A stretch of 64,000 nt of DNA from Frondihabitans sp. PhB188 (GTDB taxonomy: Bacteria; Actinomycetota; Actinomycetes; Actinomycetales; Microbacteriaceae): NCBI RefSeq assembly GCF_003752365.1, contig NZ_RJUO01000001.1, positions 248,001 to 312,000 on the forward strand, in the 5' to 3' direction. Below, one piece after another: positions 1-8,227 of the stretch. Every line of letters starts with the position of its first letter. Position 1 is the first letter of the stretch. The translations under genes and the position numbers were made by a program. Below the pieces are notes generated by a model, which saw nothing but the letters and a program-made list of their open reading frames with translations, was not told the DNA's origin and searched no databases.

Positions 1-48
1 GCCGTCGCCGCGCGCCTCGAGCGCCCGTAGGCACCGGGCCTCTCGCGA

Positions 49-54
49 TAGCCT
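49..54 (+). promoter_or_regulatory. -10 box of nrdR, leaderless
   Basis: TAGCCT lies 8 bp before the nrdR ATG and no Shine-Dalgarno is present, so the transcript probably begins at or next to the start codon. No clear -35 and no AT-rich NrdR box is visible in the 62 bp available. Confidence 0.6.
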
Positions 55-62
55 GGTCGCAT

Positions 63-545
63 ATGTTCTGTCCATTCTGTCGCCACCCCGACTCCCGAGT
101 CGTCGACTCCCGTACCAGCGACGACGGCACGTCGATCCGCCGCCGCCGCCAGTGCCCGAACTGCGGCCGCCGCTTCTCCACGACCGAGACCGCGAGCCTC
201 GCCGTGATCAAGCGCAACGGGGTCCTCGAGCCGTTCAGCCGCGAGAAGATCATCTCGGGTGTCCGAAAGGCCTGCCAGGGCCGTCCGGTCACCGACGGCG
301 ACCTCGCCGTCCTGGCCCAGAAGGTCGAGGAGGCCGTTCGCGCGAGCGGCGCCTCGCAGATCGACGCGAACGAGGTGGGCCTGGCGATCCTTCCTCCGCT
401 CCGTGAGCTCGACGAGGTCGCGTACCTCCGCTTCGCCAGCGTCTACCAGGCCTTCGACTCGCTCGACGACTTCGAGGAGTCGATCCGCGTCCTCCGAGAA
501 GACCACGCGAATCATCCGAAGGCGACGTCGGCGGCAGACAAGTGA
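63..545 (+). CDS. nrdR: Transcriptional repressor NrdR
   Basis: Zinc-ribbon/ATP-cone repressor of ribonucleotide reductase genes. The 160-aa protein has the full family length. Two CxxC pairs (C3/C6 and C31/C34) form the N-terminal zinc ribbon, followed by the basic IRRRRQC segment and an ATP-cone from about residue 46 to 136 that senses ATP/dATP. The ATG follows a -10 box directly. The stop codon overlaps the GTG of pyrD by 4 bp, so the two are translationally coupled. The pairing with pyrD joins two nucleotide-supply functions, but no ribonucleotide reductase gene is in the window. Confidence 0.96.
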   Translation: MFCPFCRHPDSRVVDSRTSDDGTSIRRRRQCPNCGRRFSTTETASLAVIKRNGVLEPFSREKIISGVRKACQGRPVTDGDLAVLAQKVEEAVRASGASQIDANEVGLAILPPLRELDEVAYLRFASVYQAFDSLDDFEESIRVLREDHANHPKATSAADK

Positions 546-1606
546 GCCAGACCGACGCCCACGACGACGCCGGCGTGTACGGGTTCGTCTTCCGGCACTT
601 CTTCGTACGCATGGACCCCGAGCGCGCGCATCACCTGGCGTTCGGCTTCATCAAGGCGATCCCGGGCATCCCCGTCGTGTCGACGCTCGTCCGTCGCGCC
701 ACGAAGCCCCACCGCTCGCTCCGCGTCGAGACGCTCGGCCTGACCTTCCCCTCGCCGTTCGGCGTCGCCGCCGGTTTCGACAAGGACGCCAAGGGCATAG
801 CCGGCCTCGGAGCCCTCGGGTTCGGCCACGTCGAGGTCGGCACGATCACTGCGAAGGCGCAACCCGGCAACGACCGGCCGCGTCTGTTCCGGCTGGTCGC
901 CGACCGTGCCGTGATCAACCGCATGGGCTTCAACAACGGCGGTGCTCTCAAGGCCGCCGGGGTCGTCGGCCGCGCCCGCCATCTCCGTCACCGCCCGGTC
1001 ATCGGCGTCAACATCGGTAAGAGCCGTGTGGTCGAGGTCGACGACGCCGTCGACGACTACCTCGTCTCGACCCGCCTGCTAGCGCCGCTGGCCGACTACC
1101 TCGCCGTCAACGTCTCCTCGCCCAACACGCCCGGGCTCCGTGGCCTGCAGGAGCTGGACAAGCTCGCCCCTCTTCTCACGGCCGTCCGCGACGCCGCCGG
1201 CCGCACGCCGGTGCTCGTGAAGATCGCGCCCGACCTCGACGACGATGCCGTGCGCCGCGTCGCCGAGCTGACGGTCGAGCTCGGTCTCGGCGGGATCATC
1301 GCCACGAACACGACGCTGTCGCGCGACGGTCTGGTCAGCGACCTGAAGGTCGTCGAGAAGGCGGGGGCCGGCGGCCTGTCGGGTGCCCCGCTCAAGCAGC
1401 GGTCGCTCGACGTGCTGCGCGTGATCCGCCAGGCAGTTCCTGCGACTCTCTGCGTCATCTCGGTCGGCGGGGTCACCACTGCCGCCGACGTTCAGGAGCG
1501 CCTCGACGCCGGCGCCACGCTCGTGCAGGGCTACACGGCGTTCCTGTATCGCGGGCCACTGTGGGCACGGGAGATCAACCGTGGTCTGCGCGACCTGCGC
1601 CGCTAG
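542..1606 (+). CDS. pyrD: Dihydroorotate dehydrogenase (quinone), class 2
   Basis: Oxidises dihydroorotate to orotate in pyrimidine synthesis and passes electrons to the membrane quinone pool. At 354 aa it has class-2 length, including the N-terminal helical extension (about residues 12-50) that docks to the membrane. FMN-binding lysine K81 sits in the GFDKD segment, NRMGFNN is at 126-132, and the class-2 serine base is S193 in the [10 protein letters not shown] motif. The GTG start overlaps the nrdR stop (GTGA), which fixes the start by coupling. Confidence 0.96.
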   Translation: MSQTDAHDDAGVYGFVFRHFFVRMDPERAHHLAFGFIKAIPGIPVVSTLVRRATKPHRSLRVETLGLTFPSPFGVAAGFDKDAKGIAGLGALGFGHVEVGTITAKAQPGNDRPRLFRLVADRAVINRMGFNNGGALKAAGVVGRARHLRHRPVIGVNIGKSRVVEVDDAVDDYLVSTRLLAPLADYLAVNVSSPNTPGLRGLQELDKLAPLLTAVRDAAGRTPVLVKIAPDLDDDAVRRVAELTVELGLGGIIATNTTLSRDGLVSDLKVVEKAGAGGLSGAPLKQRSLDVLRVIRQAVPATLCVISVGGVTTAADVQERLDAGATLVQGYTAFLYRGPLWAREINRGLRDLRR

Positions 1607-1663
1607 GACCCCGGGCGACGCGGGGGAGCGGCTGATCGGGGAAGTGGCTAGGCCGGGGACCGG

Positions 1664-2242
1664 CTAGGCGGGGAACGAGCCGCGCTTGACCTGCGACTTC
1701 GGCGTGCGCATCGGGCGGATGAGCAGGGCGCGCATCGCGGCGTACCAGCGGAGTCCGCGCTCGACGTGCTCCTTGCCGTGCTTCGCCTCGAGCTTCCTGA
1801 CGATGCGGTGGCCCACGAAGAAGCAGTCGATGACGGCCAGGAGCACGAAGCCCCAGATCGCGAAGAGCGCGATGCTGGCGAGGGCCGGCACCGAGCTGAG
1901 CACGATGACGATCACCATCAGGGGCAGCATGATCTCGCCGACCGAGTAGCGCGCGTCGATGTAGTCGCGGACGAACTTGCGCTGCGGGCCCTTGTCGCGG
2001 GCCGGGAGATACTTCTCTTCGCCGTTGGCGAGGCCGAGCCGGGCCTTGTTGCGCTCGATGGCGACCCGGTCGCGCTGCTCCTTGCGGGCCTCCTTGCCCA
2101 CCGGCACGAGCGGGCGGCGGTTCGCGGCCTCGCGCTCCTTGCGGGTCGGAGTGGCTCGGCCCTTGCCGATGGTGATCGGCTCGTCGGACTCGGTCGACTT
2201 CTTCGTCGAGTTGTCGGGGGAGATGATGGGTGCCTTGGCCAC
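1664..2242 (-). CDS. DUF3043 membrane protein
   Basis: Actinobacterial DUF3043 family protein of unknown function, 192 aa from this start. The N-terminal half is charged and lysine-rich (GRATPTRKEREAANRRPLVP around residues 28-47). A conserved DKGPQRKFVRDYID segment precedes two membrane helices in the C-terminal half. I chose GTG at 2242, giving VAKAPIISP, because AAGG lies 8 nt upstream and family members usually begin MAKx. An in-frame ATG at 2287 would add 15 residues but would lie upstream of the likely transcription start. Divergent from the M20 dipeptidase through a shared -10 region. Confidence 0.85.
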   Translation of the reverse strand: MAKAPIISPDNSTKKSTESDEPITIGKGRATPTRKEREAANRRPLVPVGKEARKEQRDRVAIERNKARLGLANGEEKYLPARDKGPQRKFVRDYIDARYSVGEIMLPLMVIVIVLSSVPALASIALFAIWGFVLLAVIDCFFVGHRIVRKLEAKHGKEHVERGLRWYAAMRALLIRPMRTPKSQVKRGSFPA

Positions 2243-2267
2243 GGGGAGATCCTTGGTTTCGTCGGAG

Positions 2268-2277
2268 AACCTAAGAT
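2268..2277. promoter_or_regulatory. Symmetric bidirectional -10 element
   Basis: AACCTAAGAT reads TAAGAT on + (2272-2277, 8 bp before the M20 ATG) and TAGGTT on - (2273-2268). The two -10 boxes share the central TA. On - the start site would fall near 2260, giving a short leader with AAGG at 2254-2251 for the DUF3043 GTG at 2242. On + the M20 mRNA would be leaderless. Confidence 0.6.
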
Positions 2278-2285
2278 TACCTGTC

Positions 2286-3698
2286 ATGACTGAGACCTCC
2301 TATTCTCCTGCCCCGCTGAATCCCGAACTCTCGGCCAAGCTCCGGGAGAGCGTTCAGGGGGCTCTGCCCGCGTCGATCGCCGACCTCTCGGCCCTGGTGC
2401 GGATTCCCAGCGTCTCGTGGGACACCTTCGACCCGGAGAACGTCGTCGTGTCGTCCAAGGCGGTTGCGGCGCTGATCGAGTCGACCGGCCTCTTCGAGTC
2501 GGTGACGACCAGCCGCGCCCCGATCGAGGGCGACCAGCTCGGCCACCCCGCCGTGCTCGCGAAGCGCCCCGCGAAGAACGGCCGGCCGACGGTCCTCCTG
2601 TACGCGCACCACGACGTGCAGCCGGAGGGCGACGAGGCGCTGTGGGAGACTCTGCCGTTCGAGCCGACGGTCCGGGGCGAGCGCCTCTACGGGCGCGGGG
2701 CGTCTGACGACAAGGCCGGCGTCATGAGCCATGTCGCAGCTCTCCGCGCCATCCACGAGGTGGTCGGCGACGACCTCGACCTCGGCATCGTCGTCTTCAT
2801 CGAGGGGGAGGAGGAGTTCGGGTCGCGCTCGTTCACCAACTTCCTGGCCCAGCACCACGACGAGCTCGCCGCCGACGTGATCGTCGTGGCCGACGCCGAC
2901 AACTGGACCACCTCCGTGCCGGCGCTCACCGTCGGCCTGCGCGGCAACGTGACCTTCAAGCTCACCGTGTCGACGCTGGCGCACGCGTCGCACTCCGGAA
3001 TGATGGGCGGCGCCGTCCCCGACGCGATGCTGGCGATGGTCCGCCTCCTGGCCTCCCTCCACGCCGAAGACGGCTCCGTCGCCGTCGAGGGCATGACCTC
3101 GCGCGAGGCCGAGTACCCGGAGTTCGACGAGGCCGAGATCCGTCAGACGACAGGCCTGCTCGAGGGCGTCTCGCTGATCGGCGACGGCCCGATCCTGAGC
3201 CGCATGTGGTCGAAGCCCACCGTCACCGTGACGGGCATCGACGCGCCGAGCGTCGCCAACGCGTCGAACACCCTCCTGCCCACGGTCTCGGTGCGCATCA
3301 GCGCCCGCGTCGCGCCGGGCCAGCCGGCCGTCGAGGCGTTCCAGGCGCTGAAGACGCATCTCGAGTCGAACGCGCCGTTCGGAGCGCACCTCGAGATCAG
3401 CGACGTCGACACCGGCAACCCGTTCCTCGTCGACACCTCCGGGTGGGGCTTCGCCGAAGGGCTCGCCGCGCTGGCCGAGGGATGGGGCGAGACGCCCGTC
3501 CAGACGGGCGCCGGCGGCTCGATCCCGTTCATCTCCGACCTGGCCGAGGTCTTCCCGGAGGCGCAGATCCTCGTCACCGGCGTCGAGGACCCCGACACAC
3601 GGGCCCACAGCCCGAACGAGTCGCAGCACCTCGGCGTCTTCCACCGTTCGATCCTGAGCGAGGCGCTCCTGCTCGCGAGGCTCGACGCGCGATCCTGA
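2286..3698 (+). CDS. M20 family dipeptidase
   Basis: Zinc-dependent M20/ArgE-DapE type exopeptidase, probably cytosolic, acting on dipeptides (470 aa). Metal and catalytic residues are visible: HHD at 108-110, the bridging aspartate in GASDDKAG (about 141), the general-base/metal pair in EGEEEFGS (about 175-176), VVADADNW, and a C-terminal RAHSPNE histidine. The dimerisation lid occupies about residues 210-330. The ATG at 2286 is chosen over longer in-frame extensions because TAAGAT sits 8 bp upstream. The substrate cannot be deduced. A second M20 gene at 46378-47688 is a different subfamily. Confidence 0.92.
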   Translation: MTETSYSPAPLNPELSAKLRESVQGALPASIADLSALVRIPSVSWDTFDPENVVVSSKAVAALIESTGLFESVTTSRAPIEGDQLGHPAVLAKRPAKNGRPTVLLYAHHDVQPEGDEALWETLPFEPTVRGERLYGRGASDDKAGVMSHVAALRAIHEVVGDDLDLGIVVFIEGEEEFGSRSFTNFLAQHHDELAADVIVVADADNWTTSVPALTVGLRGNVTFKLTVSTLAHASHSGMMGGAVPDAMLAMVRLLASLHAEDGSVAVEGMTSREAEYPEFDEAEIRQTTGLLEGVSLIGDGPILSRMWSKPTVTVTGIDAPSVANASNTLLPTVSVRISARVAPGQPAVEAFQALKTHLESNAPFGAHLEISDVDTGNPFLVDTSGWGFAEGLAALAEGWGETPVQTGAGGSIPFISDLAEVFPEAQILVTGVEDPDTRAHSPNESQHLGVFHRSILSEALLLARLDARS

Positions 3699-3704
3699 CC
3701 TGCT

Positions 3705-3736
3705 TACACTTGTGTGACAACCCCTGAACCTGGAGG
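3705..3736 (+). promoter_or_regulatory. Promoter -10 and Shine-Dalgarno deciding a TTG start
   Basis: TACACT (3705-3710) predicts transcription start near 3717. GGAGG (3732-3736) lies 4 nt before TTG at 3741. The in-frame GTG at 3714 would lie upstream of the predicted mRNA 5' end, so TTG is preferred. Confidence 0.55.
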
Positions 3737-3740
3737 CACT

Positions 3741-4109
3741 TTGACTGACATCGCCACCGCACCCATCGTCGCTGACGCGCCCGCGCACAAGGTCGGCCTC
3801 TCGGCCGCCGCAGCAAACAAGGTGAAGAGCCTCCTCACGCAGGAGGGCCGCGACGACCTGCGCCTTCGCGTCGCCGTCCAGCCTGGCGGCTGCTCGGGCC
3901 TCATCTACCAGCTCTACTTCGACGAGCGCCTGCTCGAGAACGACGCGACCGTCGACTTCGACGGCGTCGAGGTGGTCGTCGACAAGATGAGCGTCCCGTA
4001 CCTCGAGGGCGCCTCGATCGACTTCGAGGACACCATCGAGAAGCAGGGCTTCACGATCGACAACCCCAATGCGCAGGGCAGCTGCGCCTGCGGCGACAGC
4101 TTCCACTGA
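3741..4109 (+). CDS. erpA: Iron-sulfur cluster insertion protein, HesB/IscA/ErpA family
   Basis: A-type Fe-S carrier that hands clusters to apoproteins. In this neighbourhood the obvious client is the Rieske protein encoded by qcrA. The 122-aa protein has the three family cysteines: C51 in QPGGCSGL, and C115 and C117 in the C-terminal CAC motif. The TTG start is preferred from the promoter and Shine-Dalgarno placement; GTG at 3714 would add nine residues. A strong intrinsic terminator follows, so it is a monocistronic unit ahead of the cytochrome oxidase genes. Confidence 0.9.
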   Translation: MTDIATAPIVADAPAHKVGLSAAAANKVKSLLTQEGRDDLRLRVAVQPGGCSGLIYQLYFDERLLENDATVDFDGVEVVVDKMSVPYLEGASIDFEDTIEKQGFTIDNPNAQGSCACGDSFH

Positions 4110-4123
4110 GCGTTCATCCAGAG

Positions 4124-4167
4124 AACGGCAGGGATTCATCCAGACGGATGGAGCCCTGCCGTTTTTT
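4124..4167 (+). terminator. Intrinsic terminator after erpA
   Basis: A perfect 10-bp inverted repeat, AACGGCAGGG (4124-4133) and CCCTGCCGTT (4154-4163), runs straight into TTTT. It insulates erpA from the ctaC promoter region. Confidence 0.9.
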
Positions 4168-4225
4168 CGTCTCATCATCAAGCGAACCGCGGCCGGGTGG
4201 GACGAATGCACCCCTTGCCTGCGAG

Positions 4226-4231
4226 TAGGCT
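4226..4231 (+). promoter_or_regulatory. Probable -10 box of the ctaCDF operon
   Basis: TAGGCT in the gap between the erpA terminator and ctaC. It predicts an approximately 78-nt leader ending in the GAGAGG ribosome site before the ctaC GTG. No clear -35 is seen. Confidence 0.45.
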
Positions 4232-4315
4232 AAGCATGTTCCTTCTCTTACTGAGAGCTCCGGCTCTGGTCGGCGGGGGAGCGTGCCCTACAGCTGAGTC
4301 ATCCGAGAGGTAACA

Positions 4316-5209
4316 GTGCGCTCAAAACGTCGTCTACTCGCCGCCATTCCTGTGGCAGCGATCTCGATCCTGGCCCTGTCCGGCTGTACGGAGCAGCAGC
4401 TTCAGGGTTGGCTTCCCACCGAGCGCGGCACGACGAACCACGTCAACGCCACGATCGGCCTCTGGGTCACGTCCTGGATCGTCCTCCTCGGCGTCGGCGT
4501 CATCACGTGGGCCCTTATCATCTGGGCCGTCGTCGTCTACCGTCGCCGCAAGGCCGACAAGGGCCTTCCCGTCCAGCTCCGGTACAACATGCCGATCGAG
4601 ATCTTCTACACGATCGTGCCGCTGTTCCTCGTGCTCGGCTTCTTCTTCTTCACGGCCCGCGACCAGGCCGACATCGAGAAGCCCACCGCCAACCCCGACG
4701 TGACCATCACGGTCTACGGCAAGCGCTGGGCCTGGGACTTCAACTACATGGACACCCAGACGAAGGCCAACAGCGTCTACTACCAGGGCATCCAGGCGCA
4801 GGAGCTCGGCGACGGAAACGTCGACGAGTCGAAGCTTCCCGTGCTCTACCTGCCCAAGGGCAAGACGGTCAAGATCATCCTCAAGTCGCGAGATGTCATC
4901 CACTCCTTCTGGGTGGTCGACTTCCTGTACAAGAAAGACATGATCCCCGGCAAGACCAACTACGAGTACTTCACGCCCGAGAAAGAGGGCACGTACACCG
5001 GCAAGTGCGCCGAGCTGTGCGGCGAGTACCACTCGCTGATGCTCTTCAACGTGAAGGTCGTCTCGCCGTCCGCCTACGAGGCGTACCTCGACACGCTCCG
5101 CAACGAGGGCAACGTCGGTGATCTGGGCGACCAGTACAACACCAACACCAACGAGCCCGACAACAAGACCCCGGTCGCCGCAGGCGCCGACAGCACCTCG
5201 AGCAAGTAA
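4316..5209 (+). CDS. ctaC: Cytochrome c oxidase (aa3) subunit II
   Basis: CuA-bearing subunit that takes electrons from the bc1/cytochrome c arm. The 297-aa protein is a lipoprotein precursor: KRR start, hydrophobic h-region, lipobox LSGC with C24. Two membrane helices (about 46-76 and 93-113) precede the periplasmic-side cupredoxin domain. CuA ligands are H196, C231, C235, H239 and M242 within the [12 protein letters not shown] motif. GAGAGG precedes the GTG start. First gene of ctaC-ctaD-ctaF. Confidence 0.96.
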   Translation: MRSKRRLLAAIPVAAISILALSGCTEQQLQGWLPTERGTTNHVNATIGLWVTSWIVLLGVGVITWALIIWAVVVYRRRKADKGLPVQLRYNMPIEIFYTIVPLFLVLGFFFFTARDQADIEKPTANPDVTITVYGKRWAWDFNYMDTQTKANSVYYQGIQAQELGDGNVDESKLPVLYLPKGKTVKIILKSRDVIHSFWVVDFLYKKDMIPGKTNYEYFTPEKEGTYTGKCAELCGEYHSLMLFNVKVVSPSAYEAYLDTLRNEGNVGDLGDQYNTNTNEPDNKTPVAAGADSTSSK

Positions 5210-5219
5210 GGCGCATTCG

Positions 5220-6965
5220 ATGAGCTCAGCCACTGCTACCCGCCCCGAGACAGGCGGCCAGTCCTCCGGTCAGAACTTCAACACGACTCGCGTCGGCCGC
5301 AAGGGCAACGTCGTCGTGCGGTGGATCACCTCCACCGACCACAAGGTTCTCGGGTACATGTACCTGATCACCTCGTTCATCTACTTCCTGATCGGCGGCG
5401 TCATGGCGCTGATCATCAGGGCGCAGCTGTTCGCCCCGGGTCTCGACATCGTCCAGACCAAGGAGCAGTACAACCAGCTGTTCACGATGCACGGCACGGT
5501 CATGCTGCTGCTGTTCGCGACGCCGCTGTTCTCGGGTTTCGCCAACGCGATCATGCCGCTCCAGATCGGCGCGCCCGACGTCGCGTTCCCGCGGCTCAAC
5601 GGCTTCGCCTTCTGGCTGTACTTCTTCGGCGCGCTCGTCGTCATCGCCGGCTTCCTCACCCCGCAGGGTGCGGCCTCGTTCGGCTGGTTCGCCTACGCGC
5701 CGCTGTCCGACACGACATTCACTCCAGGTCTCGGCGGAAACCTCTGGGTCTTCGGCCTGGCGCTGACCGGCTTCTCGACGATCCTCGGTGGTGTCAACTT
5801 CATCACGACGATCATCACGATGCGCGCCCCGGGCATGACCATGTTCCGCATGCCGATCTTCGTCTGGAACACCCTCGTCACCTCGATCCTCGTGATCATG
5901 GCGTTCCCCGTCCTCGCCGCAGCCCTGTTCGGCCTCGGCTTCGACCGAGTCTTCGACGCGAACATCTTCAACCCCGCCAACGGCGGCGCCATCCTGTGGC
6001 AGCACCTGTTCTGGTTCTTCGGCCACCCCGAGGTGTACATCATCGCGCTGCCGTTCTTCGGCATCGTCTCCGAGGTGTTCCCGGTCTTCAGCCGCAAGCC
6101 CATCTTCGGCTACAAGACCCTCATCTACGCGACGCTCGCGATCGCCGCTCTGTCGGTCACGGTGTGGGCTCACCACATGTACGTCACCGGCTCTGTCCTG
6201 CTGCCGTTCTTCTCTCTGATGACGATGCTCATCGCAGTGCCCACCGGCGTGAAGATCTTCAACTGGGTCGGGACGATGTGGCGGGGCTCGATCACATTCG
6301 AGACTCCCATGCTCTGGGCCATCGGCTTCCTCATCACCTTCACCTTCGGTGGTCTCACCGGCGTGATCCTGGCCTCGCCGCCGCTCGACTTCCACGTCTC
6401 CGACTCGTACTTCGTCGTCGCGCACTTCCACTACGTGGTCTTCGGCACGGTCGTCTTCGCGATGTTCTCCGGCTTCTACTTCTGGTGGCCGAAGTGGACC
6501 GGCAAGATGCTCAACGAGCGTCTCGGAAAGATCCACTTCTGGCTGCTCTTCATCGGGTTCCACACGACGTTCCTCATCCAGCACTGGCTGGGCGTCCTGG
6601 GCATGCCGCGTCGGTACGCCACCTACCAGCCTGAAGACGGATTCGAGTGGATGAACCAGCTCTCCACGATGGGCGCCATGCTGCTCGGCGTGTCGATGCT
6701 CCCGTTCATCTACAACGTCTACATCACGGCTCGACTGGCGCCGAAGGTGCTTGTGAACGACCCTTGGGGCTATTCGCGTTCGCTCGAGTGGGCGACGTCG
6801 TGCCCGCCCCCGCGCCACAACTTCGAGTCGATCCCGCGTATCCGCTCCGAGTCCCCGGCGTTCGACCTCAACCACCCCGAGGCCGGCATCCCGGTCGGCG
6901 TGGGCCCGCTGAAAGATGCGCCTGATGCCCCCACGTACGACGCTGGCGACAACACGGTCAAGTAG
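5220..6965 (+). CDS. ctaD: Cytochrome c oxidase (aa3) subunit I
   Basis: Haem-copper oxidase catalytic subunit, 581 aa with about 12 membrane helices. Visible ligands: H91 (low-spin haem), H269 and the cross-linked Y273 in HPEVY, H318/H319 (CuB), H402 (haem a3) and H404 (haem a). ATG at 5220 is chosen because it is preceded by TAAGG just after the ctaC stop and gives the typical MSSATxTRP beginning; an in-frame ATG at 5118 lies inside ctaC. It reduces O2 to water with proton pumping. Confidence 0.97.
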   Translation: MSSATATRPETGGQSSGQNFNTTRVGRKGNVVVRWITSTDHKVLGYMYLITSFIYFLIGGVMALIIRAQLFAPGLDIVQTKEQYNQLFTMHGTVMLLLFATPLFSGFANAIMPLQIGAPDVAFPRLNGFAFWLYFFGALVVIAGFLTPQGAASFGWFAYAPLSDTTFTPGLGGNLWVFGLALTGFSTILGGVNFITTIITMRAPGMTMFRMPIFVWNTLVTSILVIMAFPVLAAALFGLGFDRVFDANIFNPANGGAILWQHLFWFFGHPEVYIIALPFFGIVSEVFPVFSRKPIFGYKTLIYATLAIAALSVTVWAHHMYVTGSVLLPFFSLMTMLIAVPTGVKIFNWVGTMWRGSITFETPMLWAIGFLITFTFGGLTGVILASPPLDFHVSDSYFVVAHFHYVVFGTVVFAMFSGFYFWWPKWTGKMLNERLGKIHFWLLFIGFHTTFLIQHWLGVLGMPRRYATYQPEDGFEWMNQLSTMGAMLLGVSMLPFIYNVYITARLAPKVLVNDPWGYSRSLEWATSCPPPRHNFESIPRIRSESPAFDLNHPEAGIPVGVGPLKDAPDAPTYDAGDNTVK

Positions 6966-6976
6966 AAAGACGCGTC

Positions 6977-7399
6977 ATGAGAGCTCAATCGAACATCTTC
7001 TGGATCCTCGCGGTCTTCTTCTTCGTCGCTGATGCCGGCTACACGGTCTGGAGCCTCCTCTCGCGGGAGTTCCAGACCGTCGAGTGGACCGGAACCCTCG
7101 GTATCGGCCTCGCCGGAATCATGTCGGTCTTCCTCGGGTTCTACATGAACCGCTCGCACTTCGCGCAGAGCGGTGAGCTGCCCGAAGACCGTCTCGACGC
7201 CAACATCGACGACGGCGACCCCGAGATCGGTTTCTTCAACCCGTTCAGCTGGTGGCCGATCTTCCTTGCGGCTGGTTGCACCATCGTCTTCCTCGCCCTC
7301 GCGGTCGGCATGTGGCTCATCTTCATCGGTGCAGCTCTCACCGCCGTCGCCCTCGTCGGCTGGGTCTACGAGAACTACCGGGGCGTGTACAAGCACTGA
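6977..7399 (+). CDS. ctaF: Cytochrome c oxidase subunit IV, actinobacterial type
   Basis: Small structural subunit specific to the actinobacterial aa3 oxidase (140 aa). Four hydrophobic segments: residues 5-25, 35-55, about 92-112 and 113-130. The central loop carries the typical NPFSWWPI motif. Starts 11 bp after ctaD and is followed by an intrinsic terminator, so it ends the operon. Confidence 0.93.
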   Translation: MRAQSNIFWILAVFFFVADAGYTVWSLLSREFQTVEWTGTLGIGLAGIMSVFLGFYMNRSHFAQSGELPEDRLDANIDDGDPEIGFFNPFSWWPIFLAAGCTIVFLALAVGMWLIFIGAALTAVALVGWVYENYRGVYKH

Positions 7400-7418
7400 G
7401 TGCGCTGCGCGTTCTCCT

Positions 7419-7450
7419 AGCGGGGCATCACCTTCGGGTGGTGCCCCGCT
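7419..7450 (+). terminator. Intrinsic terminator after ctaF
   Basis: A 14-bp stem, AGCGGGGCATCACC (7419-7432) against 7437-7450 with one G-U pair, is closed by a TTCG tetraloop and followed by TTCG. The T tract is short but the stem is very stable. Confidence 0.85.
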
Positions 7451-7553
7451 TTCGCGTCCCGGCCGTTCCCTCGGGCGCAGGACCGGCAAACCGCCGCCGC
7501 TCCCAGTGCCGCGGTCGCTCACCCCGCGATCGGCCGCCCCGCCCCCGATCCCC

Positions 7554-7585
7554 ACATGACACCACTCCACATCGTGGTTTCACGT
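7554..7585. repeat. Extragenic hairpin repeat, copy A
   Basis: Imperfect inverted repeat ACATGACACCAC (7554-7565) against GTGGTTTCACGT (7574-7585) with an 8-nt loop and two mismatches. Followed immediately by CGCGATCGTGG, which also follows copy C. Confidence 0.6.
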
Positions 7586-7667
7586 CGCGATCGTGGCGCG
7601 GCTCTGCGGATCCATGCCCGCCAAGGCAGCCCGAGTAGCTGGGCGCGCCTCCTGCGTGCCGACCCAT

Positions 7668-7713
7668 GATCGGGACTCGGCGCCACGAATGATAGTGGCG
7701 CCGAGTCCCGATC
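7668..7713. repeat. Extragenic hairpin repeat, copy B
   Basis: A perfect 19-bp inverted repeat with arms 7668-7686 and 7695-7713 and an 8-nt loop GAATGATA. The arms end CCAC/GTGG at the loop as in copy A, and the outer edge is again CGATCGTGG. It has no T tract, so it is not a standard terminator. Confidence 0.8.
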
Positions 7714-7779
7714 GTGGTGCGGGGCAGGGATTGCTGGCCCACCGATGGAGGCGAGGCGGAGCACTTTCGGCCCAACATT

Positions 7780-7817
7780 GCGACGTGGCACCATCAAAGA
7801 TGGTGGTGCCATGTCGC
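7780..7817. repeat. Extragenic hairpin repeat, copy C
   Basis: A 14-bp stem, GCGACGTGGCACCA (7780-7793) against 7804-7817 with one G-T pair. Followed by GATCGTGG. Spaced about 110 bp from copy B, as B is from A. Confidence 0.7.
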
Positions 7818-8081
7818 GATCGTGGGAAAAGGGCGGCGCGGAGGAGCGCGACGGCCACAGTGACCTGGCGGAGGCCATACGCCCCTGCGGGCCGCAAGAG
7901 GAGCCCGCCGACGAGGTACCGGCCGGACGGCGGGGGAGTCCCGCTAGGAGCGGGTGCGCCGCCGCCGGGAGTCCCGGCGGGAGCCCGGCGCTGAGGCCGG
8001 CGAAGGTCTGCCTCCTGAGTGCCCAGGCTGGCCCTACGCAGCGAATTCGCACCGCAGAGCTCTCGGATTCACGGCGACGGC

Positions 8082-8155
8082 GCACGACCCCGCGCACGTC
8101 GCCGGCGCACGACCCGCTCACGCCGCCACCGCACGACCCCGCTCACGCCACCACC
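8082..8155. repeat. Three-copy direct repeat, about 24-25 bp period
   Basis: Units beginning GCACGACCC start at 8082, 8107 and 8131, each continuing with a CGCTCACGCC-like segment. Imperfect copies. No coding role seen. Confidence 0.55.
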
Positions 8156-8175
8156 CGGTCGCTCCGCCAACGCGA

Positions 8176-8209
8176 AACCCCCGCCCGCACCGAAGTGCAG
8201 ACGGGGGTT
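8176..8209 (-). terminator. Intrinsic terminator of the ctaE-qcrCAB operon
   Basis: On - the arms 8209-8195 and 8190-8176 form a 15-bp stem with two G-U pairs, a TTCG tetraloop and a trailing TTT. It lies 18 bp after the qcrB stop. Confidence 0.85.
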
Positions 8210-8227
8210 GTGCGGGCGGCGGAGCGC

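Larger units (their letters stand above)
7455..8175. other. Non-coding spacer between convergent respiratory operons
   Basis: About 720 bp with no believable gene. Reading frames here have no family resemblance and no start signals. It holds three separated inverted repeats (near 7554, 7668 and 7780) and a three-copy direct repeat (8082-8155). The two flanking operons each end in their own terminator. Confidence 0.75.

Noticed and set aside
2277-4211. 644-codon - strand frame
   Set aside because: Antisense to the M20 dipeptidase and erpA, which have clear motifs; the antisense product has none.
5118-5219. Upstream in-frame ATG for ctaD
   Set aside because: Lies inside ctaC, encodes non-family sequence and lacks a ribosome site.
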